Source of the DNA: Butyricimonas synergistica DSM 23225
Lineage (GTDB): Bacteria; Bacteroidota; Bacteroidia; Bacteroidales; Marinifilaceae
Length of the DNA: 64,000 nucleotides
Assembly (NCBI RefSeq): GCF_000379665.1
Contig: NZ_KB903359.1
Coordinates: 511,816-575,815, forward strand
Direction: 5' to 3'
Of this stretch, positions 35,522 to 44,258 are shown in pieces; the first letter of the stretch is position 1, and every line of letters starts with the position of its first letter. The notes below the pieces were generated by a model. That model made no database searches. It was given only the letters and a program-made list of their open reading frames with translations, and was not told where the DNA came from. A program made the translations under genes and the position numbers.

Positions 35522-37098
35522 CCGTGATTCGTCTGAATGCTGTACGCCAGAAACAACGTTTTGTTATTACCGCGGGTAAAAATACGATTGTTATTGTTGT
35601 TGTTTGCGTGATAGCTTTTGTGTCCTCCCGTCCGTCATTGCTTGCTTACTATGATGCTACACATACAAAGTTAAATACGTTAACCCCCGTGAGTCAGGAG
35701 ATTATTAAAAAAGTAGAGGGGGGAATGACAATTACTTCTTACGTGAATGTGTTGGATCGTGGTTATGTAGGGTATGCCTATCCACGTTTTATCATGGAAA
35801 ATCAAGTTTTTTTCCGTAAGTACACGCGTTTTAAACCAGAGATAAAGTTGAAAACTGTATATTATTATGCGGAGCCGGACGATGATTTGCGGGCAGCCGA
35901 TCCCACAGGAGAACAAGCTTGGGCGAAAGCAAGAAGAGTTTGTGAGATATACGATGTGGATAGTATGATGTTGAAAAACCAGAAAGAAATCGACCAAATA
36001 GTAGATTTGTCGGAGGAGGGATACACGTTTATTCGTCAGATTGTTCGGGAAAACGGACAAAAAGAGTGGTTGCGCGTATATGATTATGGTATGGGTAGAC
36101 ATCCTGGAGAAGCAGAAGTCACTGTTGCTTTCAAACGAATGATCATGACTTTGCCGAAAATCGGATATGTCTCCGGTCATCGTGAACGTGGAATGCAGGA
36201 TGAGAGTTTGTTAAGTTATAATTTTATAATGAATAATAAAAAGGTGCAATCATCTGTGTGGAATCAGGGATATGATGTGGAAGAAATCACTTTAGATAAA
36301 ACGGTGCCGGAAGATATTAGTTTGATCTTGATTGCCGACCCCAGGGATCCGTTAACATTGGATGAAGAAGCTGTGTTGCAGGCATATTTGAATCGGGGAG
36401 GAAGTTTGTTTATGTTAGGGGAACCTCGTCACCGGGATGCCTTGAATCCTACGTTACGAAGGATGTTCGGTTTGGAATTGACCCCGATGTTGGTGCAACC
36501 GGATTCTGCATTTAAAAAAGTGTTGCCCGATATTATAGCCCCGCTTCCGACAAAAGTTGCAGAAGAAAAAATGTATGAGTTAAAAAAGATATGGATGTTC
36601 AGTATGCCAACTGCTTCCGGGGTGGAACAAATCGAGGATAAGGGTTTTGAAATTTTTCCGATAGCGCAAGTGGATACCACGAAATCTCTTTGCTGGACGG
36701 AATTGGAAACGACAGATTTTATTGACGATACGGTTAAATTAAATCCGGTTATCGGAGAGGTCGCCAAAAAATACTCTACGGCTATTGGATTATCCAAAAA
36801 GGTCGGGGATAAAGAACAACGAATAGTGATTGTCGGAGATGCGGATGTACTTTCGAATGATGCGTTTATCACGAATTATGGCATTGGAGGATTGAATAAT
36901 CTTTTATTACTGGGAAGCTGTCATTGGTTGTCTTATGGCGAGGTTCCTATCGACGTGAGACGTCCGGATACGACAGATAACAATGTCCATATGACAGTAC
37001 CAACCTTTGCGGTGGTATCGTGGATATTACGGGTGGGCATACCGTTTGTGTTGTTCGTGTTGTACCTGTTCTTGTGGTTGAGGAGAAGAGGGCGGTAA
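35512..37098 (+). CDS. GldG-like ABC auxiliary protein (copy 1, downstream half of frameshifted fusion)
   Basis: 528 residues in the frame that continues the permease after the shift; the only available start is a TTG (35512) within the upstream gene. It holds the rest of the permease's last helix, a membrane helix (about 22-42), a large extracytoplasmic GldG-type domain with LNTLTPVSQEIIKKVEGGMTI, the LADPRDPLTL-like nucleotide-free fold and GDADVLSNDAF, and a C-terminal membrane helix with RRRGR end. GldG-type proteins work with GldA/GldF ATPase-permease pairs in Bacteroidota envelope transport; gliding itself is not implied here. Confidence 0.8.
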   Translation: MALTVIRLNAVRQKQRFVITAGKNTIVIVVVCVIAFVSSRPSLLAYYDATHTKLNTLTPVSQEIIKKVEGGMTITSYVNVLDRGYVGYAYPRFIMENQVFFRKYTRFKPEIKLKTVYYYAEPDDDLRAADPTGEQAWAKARRVCEIYDVDSMMLKNQKEIDQIVDLSEEGYTFIRQIVRENGQKEWLRVYDYGMGRHPGEAEVTVAFKRMIMTLPKIGYVSGHRERGMQDESLLSYNFIMNNKKVQSSVWNQGYDVEEITLDKTVPEDISLILIADPRDPLTLDEEAVLQAYLNRGGSLFMLGEPRHRDALNPTLRRMFGLELTPMLVQPDSAFKKVLPDIIAPLPTKVAEEKMYELKKIWMFSMPTASGVEQIEDKGFEIFPIAQVDTTKSLCWTELETTDFIDDTVKLNPVIGEVAKKYSTAIGLSKKVGDKEQRIVIVGDADVLSNDAFITNYGIGGLNNLLLLGSCHWLSYGEVPIDVRRPDTTDNNVHMTVPTFAVVSWILRVGIPFVLFVLYLFLWLRRRGR

Positions 37099-37148
37099 AA
37101 GTTAAAAATTAAAAGCTGAAAGTTGATAAGCTATAAAGATATTTTGAT

Positions 37149-38072
37149 ATGAATAAATCAATTGTAAAAGTAGAACATTTGTCACATCGTTATAGTGTGC
37201 AATGGGCAGTAAGTGACATTAGTTTCGAGATTCCTTGTAAAGGAATATATGGATTGCTTGGTTCTAACGGGGCTGGTAAGTCGACCGTGATGAATATTTT
37301 GTGTGGAGTTTTGAAACAGACTCAAGGGAATGCGTTTATTAATGGAATTAATACCAAAGAGAATACTATAGAAGCAAAAAAGTTTATTGGTTTTTTGCCT
37401 CAAAAGCCTCCATTGTATAATGATTTGACGGTAGAGGAATATCTGTCCTACACGGCAGAGTTGAGACACATGCCGGATAACGAAATTGCGGCAGCCGTAG
37501 GTGAAGTATTGGAATTATGTGCTATATCTCATTTCCGTAAACGTTTGGTGAAGAATCTGTCAGGAGGTTATCAACAACGTGTGGGAATAGCGCAGGCTAT
37601 TATTCATAAACCACAATTAGTGGTATTCGACGAACCCACGAACGGGTTGGATCCGAATCAAATTATTGAGATCCGGGAATTAATTCGGGGTATAGCCAAA
37701 GAACGTACTGTGATACTTTCAACACACATTCTGTCGGAAGTTCAGGCTATCTGTGATCATATTTTGATGATAGAACAAGGAAAATTGGTTTTCTCCGGTA
37801 CCGTGGAAGAGTTTGATAATTATATCGTGCCGAATACGATTTATGTATCATTAGCAGATGCGCCTTCCGTGGACGTGTTAAGCCAAGTAGAGGGTATAAC
37901 TCAAGTGGAAGAACTTGGGGGACCCAACTTCCGGATTCATTTTACTGATGTTGATTTAGCCATGGATCGGTTGGTGGAACAAAGTGCTGTCAATCACTGG
38001 AAGATGGTTGAAATTCGGTTGGAAAAAAGTTCTTTGGATACCATATTTGCCGAGTTGTCCAAGAAGAAATAG
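37149..38072 (+). CDS. ABC transporter ATPase, GldA-like (copy 2)
   Basis: 307 residues, near-parallel to the ATPase at 33831 over its entire length, with the same GSNGAGKST, LSGGYQQR and LVVFDEP motifs and the same LEKSSLDTIFAELSKK end. Differences are spread evenly, so the duplication is not recent. It is 50 bases after copy 1 of the GldG-like gene (the gap holds A/T-rich GTTAAAAATTAAAAGCTGAA-type words) and 36 bases before its own permease fusion. Two ATPases may form a heterodimer or serve two separate exporters. Confidence 0.93.
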   Translation: MNKSIVKVEHLSHRYSVQWAVSDISFEIPCKGIYGLLGSNGAGKSTVMNILCGVLKQTQGNAFINGINTKENTIEAKKFIGFLPQKPPLYNDLTVEEYLSYTAELRHMPDNEIAAAVGEVLELCAISHFRKRLVKNLSGGYQQRVGIAQAIIHKPQLVVFDEPTNGLDPNQIIEIRELIRGIAKERTVILSTHILSEVQAICDHILMIEQGKLVFSGTVEEFDNYIVPNTIYVSLADAPSVDVLSQVEGITQVEELGGPNFRIHFTDVDLAMDRLVEQSAVNHWKMVEIRLEKSSLDTIFAELSKKK

Positions 38073-38108
38073 GCAAATAGAAAGATTAATCACTAAAAAG
38101 AGGAAACA

Positions 38109-40457
38109 ATGAAAATGATATTAAAAATAGCGAAAAAAGAATTGCAATTGCTGTTCTATTCGCCAGTAGCCTGGTTCTTGTTGGTCGTTTTTGCCTTGCA
38201 GGCAGCAATGTTGTTTACTGGAAAATACGAGTATTTTCTGAAAAATAATGAATATGGAGACGGATTTCAATTCATGGCTTCTGCCAGTTTATTCATCCGT
38301 GGGTTATGGGGGTACGTGTTGGGATATTTGTATTATTATATTCCGTTGTTGACGATGGGATTAGTCAGCCGGGAGTTAAGTACGGGTTCAATTAAGTTAT
38401 TATACTCTTCGCCGCTAACAAATGCGCAAATCATCTTGGGAAAATTCTTTTCGATGGTGATCTATGCAGCAATGATGTGTGCTATTTTATTATTTTACGT
38501 GATTGTTGCCTGGAGCACGGTACAAGATTTTGAATGGGCTGCGATATTGACCGGTTTGTTAGGAATATTTCTAGTAACTTGTACTTATGCTGCTGTCGGG
38601 ATTTTTGTTTCCAGTTTAACTTCGTATCAGTTTGTGGCAGCTGTTGGTACCTTTCTCGTGTTGATGTTCTTGAGTATGATAGGTGGATGGTGGCAAGAGT
38701 ATGATATTGTTCGCGACGTGACTTACTGGTTGAGTATCAATGGACGAGCCTCTACTTTCGTTATGGGAATGATCTGTTCGGAAGACTTGCTTTATTTCCC
38801 TATCGTGACAGCCTTGTTCTTGGCTTTGACCATTATTCGTTTGGTGGCAATCCGGCAAAAAGTAAAATTCTCGGTTACTTTGGGCAGAAATTTGGGGGTA
38901 ATTCTATTGGCTTGTACTTTAGGTTATTTATCTTCCCGTCCGAAATTAATGGCTTATTATGATGCAACTTCCACGAAGTGGAACACGCTGACTCAATCCA
39001 GCCAAGATGTAATAGCTAAAATGGATGGAGGGGTAACGGTTACCGCTTATGCCAATATTATGAGCCCCATGTACGGTTATTTCGCTTATCCTAACTTTAT
39101 CCAATACAATAGAGAATTGTTTAAAATGTACGAACGCTTTAAACCGGAAATGAAATTGAAAATTGTATATTACTACGATTCAATAACTCCAGCTGAAGGA
39201 GAAAGTGCATACAAAGGATATCAGGCTACTTTGAAGAAAAGCCCGGGTAAAACTCTTTGGGAGTTAGCGAAAGAGAAATGTGAGGGATGGAATATCGACA
39301 GTAATAAGGTGAAAAGTCCGGATGAAATTCGAAAAATAATTGATTTGACTGGAGAAAAGAGTTTTGCTTGGCATATCGAGCGGGAATCCGGAGAAAGTAC
39401 CTTTTTGAGATTATATGGTCTGGATCCTCAGACTCCTTTCCCGAGCGAGGCTGAAATGACTGCGGCATTTAAGCGCCTAACAATGAAATTGCCCAAGGTA
39501 GGATTTGTCACGGGGTACGGAATGCGTTCCATTCGAGATTTTACACCCCGCGGGTACAGTACGATTGCGGGGGAAAAGAATTTCCGTCACTCGTTATTAA
39601 ATCAAGGGTTTGATGCAGCAGAAATTGATTTGCATCAGGAAGTTCCGGCTGACATTGATATTTTAACAATAGCAGACGTGAGAAGACCTCTCGATCCGGA
39701 AGAAGAGCGTTCTTTGGAAAATTACGTGAAGCGAGGCGGTAATGTGTATATACTTGGGGAACCGCGAAGGAGAGAAACGATGAATCCGTTCCTGTCTAAA
39801 ATATTTGGAGTTGAGCTTTCGGAAGGAACTTTGGTACAATACCGTTGGGAGTGGTTGCAACCGGATGCGTTATATAGTTTGGTAACAGAGGAAGCTAAAA
39901 ATGAAACTTTTTATTACGGGTTGGCGTGGTACGTGATGATGCCGACTACTGCCGGTTTGGAAAAAGTGGCTGACCGTGGATTTAAAGTCATGCCTTTGTT
40001 GAAGAGTGACACGCTGGTGCAGGAGCTCGAAAAGAAAGAACCAAGACCTTATACAGTGTGGAACGAAATGGAATCTTTGGATTACCAAGATGATCCGTTA
40101 ACATATAATCCGGCTGCCGGAGAGGTTGCTAAAGAATACTACCCGGCACTGATGCTGACACGAGATGTGAATGGTAAAGAACAGAGAATCGTGCTCACGG
40201 GTGATGCAGACTGTATTTCAAACGGAGAGCTGGAACAATCTCGTTCGGCAACAAACTTCGTGATGATATTGGGAACCTACCATTATCTGTCTTACAACGA
40301 GATGCCGGTAGATGTACGAAGAAGTCCGTCAACGGATACACTGGTACATATTAATCGTACCGGATTTAATATTCTTTATACTGGATTTATGATTATATTG
40401 CCTCTATTTCTTTTCGGAACCGGTCTATTCTTATGGCTAAAAAGAAGAAGGGGATAG
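38109..40457 (+). CDS. Permease-GldG fusion protein (copy 2, intact)
   Basis: 782 residues: an ABC-2-type permease with about six helices (1-245), a further helix (about 262-280), a large extracytoplasmic GldG-like domain (about 290-745) and a last helix (about 755-775) followed by a basic tail (LKRRRG). It is the uninterrupted version of the two frames at 34790-37098. The permease half has GLVSRELSTGSIKLLYSSPL; the GldG half has SSRPKLMAYYDATSTKWNTL and GDADCISNGEL. With the ATPase at 37149 it should form a complete inner-membrane ABC unit. Substrate unknown. Confidence 0.9.
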   Translation: MKMILKIAKKELQLLFYSPVAWFLLVVFALQAAMLFTGKYEYFLKNNEYGDGFQFMASASLFIRGLWGYVLGYLYYYIPLLTMGLVSRELSTGSIKLLYSSPLTNAQIILGKFFSMVIYAAMMCAILLFYVIVAWSTVQDFEWAAILTGLLGIFLVTCTYAAVGIFVSSLTSYQFVAAVGTFLVLMFLSMIGGWWQEYDIVRDVTYWLSINGRASTFVMGMICSEDLLYFPIVTALFLALTIIRLVAIRQKVKFSVTLGRNLGVILLACTLGYLSSRPKLMAYYDATSTKWNTLTQSSQDVIAKMDGGVTVTAYANIMSPMYGYFAYPNFIQYNRELFKMYERFKPEMKLKIVYYYDSITPAEGESAYKGYQATLKKSPGKTLWELAKEKCEGWNIDSNKVKSPDEIRKIIDLTGEKSFAWHIERESGESTFLRLYGLDPQTPFPSEAEMTAAFKRLTMKLPKVGFVTGYGMRSIRDFTPRGYSTIAGEKNFRHSLLNQGFDAAEIDLHQEVPADIDILTIADVRRPLDPEEERSLENYVKRGGNVYILGEPRRRETMNPFLSKIFGVELSEGTLVQYRWEWLQPDALYSLVTEEAKNETFYYGLAWYVMMPTTAGLEKVADRGFKVMPLLKSDTLVQELEKKEPRPYTVWNEMESLDYQDDPLTYNPAAGEVAKEYYPALMLTRDVNGKEQRIVLTGDADCISNGELEQSRSATNFVMILGTYHYLSYNEMPVDVRRSPSTDTLVHINRTGFNILYTGFMIILPLFLFGTGLFLWLKRRRG

Positions 40458-40519
40458 ATAAGAAAGTTCGAAGTTAAAATAAAAGTTTAGGCTTAAAAGC
40501 TGGTTGTAGAAAGGTTTTT

Positions 40520-40562
40520 GGGAAGAGCAATGAAATGATTTATTCATCGAATTGTTCTTCCC
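40520..40562 (+). promoter_or_regulatory. Intercistronic hairpin before the MutS-like genes
   Basis: GGGAAGAGCAAT (40520-40531) pairs with ATTGTTCTTCCC (40551-40562), 11 of 12 Watson-Crick, with further ATGA/TCAT pairing in the loop. No T-run follows, so it is more likely an mRNA processing or stability element, or an attenuator, than a simple terminator. The remaining 140-base gap has no other signal I can support. Confidence 0.4.
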
Positions 40563-40596
40563 GAGATCAATTGTTATCATTAAAATAAAGTGAAAG

Positions 40597-41934
40597 ATGA
40601 GTTTTAAGATAGATAAACAAACGCTGAACGACTTGGCTGTATTTAGTTCGGGCAGGAGTAAATCGGTATACGAGATATTCAACCGGACGCATACCCGGGG
40701 TGGGGGACGTTTACTGGAGGAAATGTTCCAGTATCCGCTTTCGGAAGTCGAAGCAATCACGAGTCGTAGCGAAGCTATTTGCTATTATATGAATAGTGAT
40801 ATGGTTTTTCCTTTCCGGGGAGCGATTTTTGATGCCATTGAATTTTATTTAGGCAACACGGATACGCGTAGTCAATTGATGGCTCAGGATAACACGTTAG
40901 GACGAAAGGTGAAAAATTTGGTCGGGTCCGATACCGATTATACTTGGATACACAATGGTATTGTCGGATGTCTGGAATTACTAAACACATTGGATGATTT
41001 CTTGAAAAAATCAATAAACACGGACAGCAAGGAAATTATGGAATCCTCCGCCAGTTTAAAACAACTACTGGAAAATGAGAAATGGGCTTGGTACGTAAAC
41101 GAGAAAGGAAAAAAGAAAGTCTATTACGAGCAAGCGGTGACTTATGATCGGGTATTTCGTTTCGAGGAACGGGATAAAATTTACAAAATATTGTATTACA
41201 TCTATTTAATAGATGTGTATATCACTGTGGCACAAGTTGCTAAAACAAATCATTTCACGTATGCCCGGGCGTATCCGGCGGAGAAGAATATTTTGGAAAT
41301 TAAAGGAGCTTTTCATCCGTTTTTGAAGAAACCCGTGGGGAACGACATTGAGGTCAACGAGAATAGTAACGTGATTTTTTTGACGGGAGCCAACATGGCA
41401 GGTAAATCTACTTTCATGAAATCTTTTGCTATTTCGATCTTCCTGGCTCACGTGGGATTTCCCGTTCCGGCAGAAGCTATGGAATTTTCTGTTCGTAACG
41501 GGATGTTCACGACAATTAATCTTCCCGATAACTTGAGTATGGGATATAGCCACTTCTACGCGGAAGTGTTGCGTGTAAAAAAAGTTGCGCAACAAGTACG
41601 GCAAACACCTAACCTGATTATCATCTTTGATGAATTATTCCGGGGAACGAACGTAAAGGATGCGTATGATGCGACTTTAGCTGTTACCGAAGCATTCTCG
41701 GAAATACGAAATTGTACTTTTATGATTTCTACTCATATTATCGAAGTGGGGCAGGTCCTGAAGGAACGTTGCTCGAATATTAAATTTGTTTATTTGCCAA
41801 CGGTCATGGAGGGAAGCACGCCTGTGTACACGTATAAATTGAAAGAAGGTATCACGAATGACCGACACGGTATGATTATTATTAATAACGAGAAGATCAT
41901 CGAAATTATTAACGGGGAAGGAGGTATGCGATGA
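40597..41934 (+). CDS. MutS-core ATPase, copy 1
   Basis: 445 residues: a MutS domain III-like helical lever (about 20-230, starting SVYEIFNRTHTRGGGRLLEEMF) and a MutS domain V ATPase with Walker A TGANMAGKST (263-272), Walker B IIIFDELFRGTN (341-352) and the STHIIEVG switch. The mismatch-binding and connector domains of MutS and the Smr nuclease of MutS2 are missing, so this is not a mismatch-repair MutS. Stand-alone MutS-core proteins have no settled function. Its stop overlaps the start of copy 2 (ATGA), and it lies downstream of the duplicated ABC modules. Confidence 0.9.
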   Translation: MSFKIDKQTLNDLAVFSSGRSKSVYEIFNRTHTRGGGRLLEEMFQYPLSEVEAITSRSEAICYYMNSDMVFPFRGAIFDAIEFYLGNTDTRSQLMAQDNTLGRKVKNLVGSDTDYTWIHNGIVGCLELLNTLDDFLKKSINTDSKEIMESSASLKQLLENEKWAWYVNEKGKKKVYYEQAVTYDRVFRFEERDKIYKILYYIYLIDVYITVAQVAKTNHFTYARAYPAEKNILEIKGAFHPFLKKPVGNDIEVNENSNVIFLTGANMAGKSTFMKSFAISIFLAHVGFPVPAEAMEFSVRNGMFTTINLPDNLSMGYSHFYAEVLRVKKVAQQVRQTPNLIIIFDELFRGTNVKDAYDATLAVTEAFSEIRNCTFMISTHIIEVGQVLKERCSNIKFVYLPTVMEGSTPVYTYKLKEGITNDRHGMIIINNEKIIEIINGEGGMR

Positions 41935-43262
41935 GTTTTGAAACAGACAAGCAAACCTTGGATGACTTGAACATTTTGGGAAAATACAAGAACGATTCTG
42001 TTTACAGTATTTTCGGGGGAATTGTGACCCGGGGTGGAGAACGTATGTTGGAGAATATGTTTACCCATCCGCTGAAAGATGCAGAGGCTATTAATAGACG
42101 GGTGTCTATATTTCGTTATTTCAAAGATTGTAAACTGAAATTCCCGGGAACTCCTGAGGAATATGACATCGTGGAACAATATATCGGCGGAGCTAGTGGA
42201 AAACACTGGATATTTAATCTCATGTTATTGGGACAGATGAAATTCATGGAAATAATAGGACATGATCCTCGTTATAAATTATGGCAGGAACAAGTGCGGG
42301 CAACCATTCTCTTTTTAGAAAAAGCAAAACAATATTTGCGGGAACTCGTGAAGGGTATGAGTGGTAATCCTTTGGAAGAAAGGATAAAGGAGGGAATTTC
42401 GCTATTAGATAATAAATTATTGAATCATCTTTTGGAGCATGGGGATCGGAAATTGAGTATGGATAAAATGTTCCAGTTTGACCGATTGCTTCGTTGCCAG
42501 TTAAACAAAGAATTATTGAAACTGTTGAATCTGTTTCACGAGTTGGATCTATGTACAGTTGTCGGGCGTATCGCAAGTGAACGGAATTTTTGTTTTCCCG
42601 TGGCTTGCCGGGAGAATGAAATTTCGATGAAGCTAGTAGGTGTACGTCATCCTGCAATCATGGGCGCTATATCTAATGACATGGAAATCACTAAAAGTAA
42701 AAATATATTTTTCCTGACGGGAGCTAATATGGCTGGTAAATCTACTTTAATGAAGTCTTTCGGCATAGCTGTCTATATGGCTCACATGGGTTTCCCTGTG
42801 GCTGCAAAAGAGATGGAATTTACCGTTCAGGATGGAATGTACACTTCAATCAATGTGCCGGATAACATAAATTTGGGATACAGTCACTTTTATGCGGAAG
42901 TCCTACGAGTGAAGAAGGTTGCCGAAGAAGTAAGTAAATCTAAACGTTTGGTCGTGATCTTCGATGAATTGTTCAAGGGAACAAACGTGAAAGATGCTTA
43001 CGATGCAACTCTGGCAGTCACGGAAGCATTGGCGAAACGGAGAGCCTGTTCTTTCTTGATTTCTACGCATATCATAGAGGTGGGGCAGGATTTAGGCAGA
43101 GATTGCGACAATGTCACTTTCGCTTACCTGCCCACGGTGATGGAAGGTAAGGTTCCGACATATACTTACAAATTGCGAGAAGGTATCACGAGTGATAAAC
43201 ATGGTATGATCATTATCAACAATGAACGTATTATTGATATTATCCGTGGTAAGATTAGTTAA
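41931..43262 (+). CDS. MutS-core ATPase, copy 2
   Basis: 443 residues, paralogous to the preceding gene in every segment: SVYSIFGGIVTRGGERMLENMF at the start, Walker A TGANMAGKST, Walker B VVIFDELFKGTN and the YKLREGITSDKHGMIIINNE end. The middle lever region is the most divergent. MutS family ATPases work as dimers, and two coupled, diverged copies suggest an obligate heterodimer like MutS-alpha; that is inference. No DNA nuclease or helicase is adjacent. Copy 2 starts inside the stop of copy 1. Confidence 0.9.
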   Translation: MSFETDKQTLDDLNILGKYKNDSVYSIFGGIVTRGGERMLENMFTHPLKDAEAINRRVSIFRYFKDCKLKFPGTPEEYDIVEQYIGGASGKHWIFNLMLLGQMKFMEIIGHDPRYKLWQEQVRATILFLEKAKQYLRELVKGMSGNPLEERIKEGISLLDNKLLNHLLEHGDRKLSMDKMFQFDRLLRCQLNKELLKLLNLFHELDLCTVVGRIASERNFCFPVACRENEISMKLVGVRHPAIMGAISNDMEITKSKNIFFLTGANMAGKSTLMKSFGIAVYMAHMGFPVAAKEMEFTVQDGMYTSINVPDNINLGYSHFYAEVLRVKKVAEEVSKSKRLVVIFDELFKGTNVKDAYDATLAVTEALAKRRACSFLISTHIIEVGQDLGRDCDNVTFAYLPTVMEGKVPTYTYKLREGITSDKHGMIIINNERIIDIIRGKIS

Positions 43263-43281
43263 ATCATAAGTTTTGATAGTT

Positions 43282-43662
43282 ATGGAAATGACATCTTTTT
43301 TAAATGTGGCGATTATAAGCATGACGTTAGCTCTCGCTTTCTACTCTTTAGGGACTTGGGCGGAACGGGTACAAGGTATTTTGAAACCTTGGCATATCGT
43401 GTGTTTTTTGTTAGGATTGTCTGCTGATTCGTATGGGACTGCCGTGATGGCAGATATTGCCGGGAATAAAATGGATATATTGCATGGCAGTACGGGTATG
43501 TTGGCTTTGATTCTAATGGCTATTCATGCCATATGGGCTATTGTAACCTATTGGAAAGGTAGTCCGAAAGCTAAACAAAATTTCAGTAAGTTCAGTGTTT
43601 TCGTTTGGGCATTTTGGCTGATCCCTTATATTTTAGGTATAGTCTTGGGAATGTCCCATTGA
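43282..43662 (+). CDS. HsmA-like four-helix membrane protein
   Basis: 126 residues from ATG 43282 (an earlier TTG at 43273 is possible). Four membrane helices cover most of the protein, with LKPWHIVCFLLGLSADSYGT and LHGSTGMLALILMAIHAIWA as the conserved-looking core; histidines in the helices recall haem-binding cytochrome-like membrane proteins, but this is only suggestive. It matches the family named HsmA (TIGR03987). It is the last intact gene of the array before an IS remnant. Confidence 0.72.
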   Translation: MEMTSFLNVAIISMTLALAFYSLGTWAERVQGILKPWHIVCFLLGLSADSYGTAVMADIAGNKMDILHGSTGMLALILMAIHAIWAIVTYWKGSPKAKQNFSKFSVFVWAFWLIPYILGIVLGMSH

Positions 43663-43697
43663 AAATAATAACTTTAATATGCTCAATACACGACAAA

Positions 43698-43974
43698 GGG
43701 GCTGTCTAACAATAAAAAGTTTGCAGCCTCTTTTTTTCATATTCTTTTCTTTTTTTCAAGATAAAACTTGCTTATGCTGCCATCAATAATCTTTTCTTCG
43801 AATATTTGGTGTTTATTTGATAATAAGTAGCAGATTTTAGCGCATTTTTCCGCATAAAGTGTCGTTCCTGCGTTCTAACTGTAAGTTTTTTGATATTATG
43901 TGCAATCGCTTTCAACCCGAAGTCGATACAGACTCCGGTGTTTCCCTTTAATCTGAACCTTGTTGGACAGTCCC
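43698..43974. mobile_element. Internally deleted IS1182-like remnant (277 bp)
   Basis: Imperfect terminal inverted repeats bound the element: GGGGCTGTCTAACAA (43698-43712) and the complement of GGGACTGTCCAACAA (43960-43974), 13 of 15 matching. Between them on the minus strand is the last part of a transposase frame. No target-site duplication is visible. The family call rests on the VCIDFGLKAIAHNIKKL-like C-terminal transposase segment. The 43663-44258 gap also holds a promoter and a gene remnant, listed separately. Confidence 0.7.
43772..43960 (-). pseudogene. C-terminal fragment of an IS1182-type DDE transposase
   Basis: About 62 codons in one open frame on the minus strand: RFRLKGNTGVCIDFGLKAIA then HNIKKL and a Lys/Arg-rich tail ending KRLLMAA before TAA at 43772-43774. 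It resembles the last segment of IS1182/IS5-like transposases (the xIAHNLKKL motif). The catalytic domain is missing and there is no start codon context, so it is dead. It abuts the right terminal repeat directly, showing the internal deletion of the element. Confidence 0.65.
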
Positions 43975-43993
43975 ATTTCTTTTATCAAAATAT

Positions 43994-44024
43994 TTTGTTG
44001 GAAAATAGAATTATACTATTTTTG
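43994..44024 (+). promoter_or_regulatory. Consensus promoter before the 1122-aa fusion gene
   Basis: TTTG (43994-43997), 19 bases, TATTTTTG (44017-44024): a full match to the Bacteroidota promoter pattern, 28 bases before the ATG of a gene remnant at 44052. It starts 20 bases beyond the IS remnant, so the fusion gene is expressed independently of the MutS-like operon. Confidence 0.8.
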
Positions 44025-44051
44025 TTAAAATAATCATTAAAATATAGACTT

Positions 44052-44248
44052 ATGAAAAAGATAAAGTTATTTTTCTAGCTCAACCGGCATTCAATTTACC
44101 TGCAAGTATAGGGGATAAAGTAACCTTTTATTTAAAGGTTGATATTTTACGATCATATCCTACGATACAAGGAACTTTTCATTTGAAGGTTCGAGATGGA
44201 TATCATAATGAAGTTGCAGATGCGAAATTTCTTATAAGAGTAGTTTAA
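44052..44248 (+). pseudogene. Remnant of a small secreted or lipoprotein gene
   Basis: A start (MKKIKLFF, then TAG) lies in one frame; a second frame without start codon begins at about 44075 and reads LAQPAFNLPASIGDKVTFYL and on through YPTIQGTFHLKVRDGYHNEV to TAA at 44246-44248. This looks like a signal-peptide start joined by an out-of-frame internal deletion to the C-terminal end of a beta-rich protein. It has its own consensus promoter and is 10 bases before the next gene, so it was once the first gene of that operon. Family not recognised. Confidence 0.55.
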
Positions 44249-44258
44249 ATAAATAAGT

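Noticed and set aside
34790-37098. Treating GldF- and GldG-like frames as two naturally separate genes
   Set aside because: Flavobacterium has them separate, but here the break halves a membrane helix, the second frame has only an internal TTG start, and the paralog is continuous.
40597-43262. Defence island based on the MutS-like genes
   Set aside because: No nuclease, helicase, methylase or toxin gene lies nearby; neighbours are transport genes.
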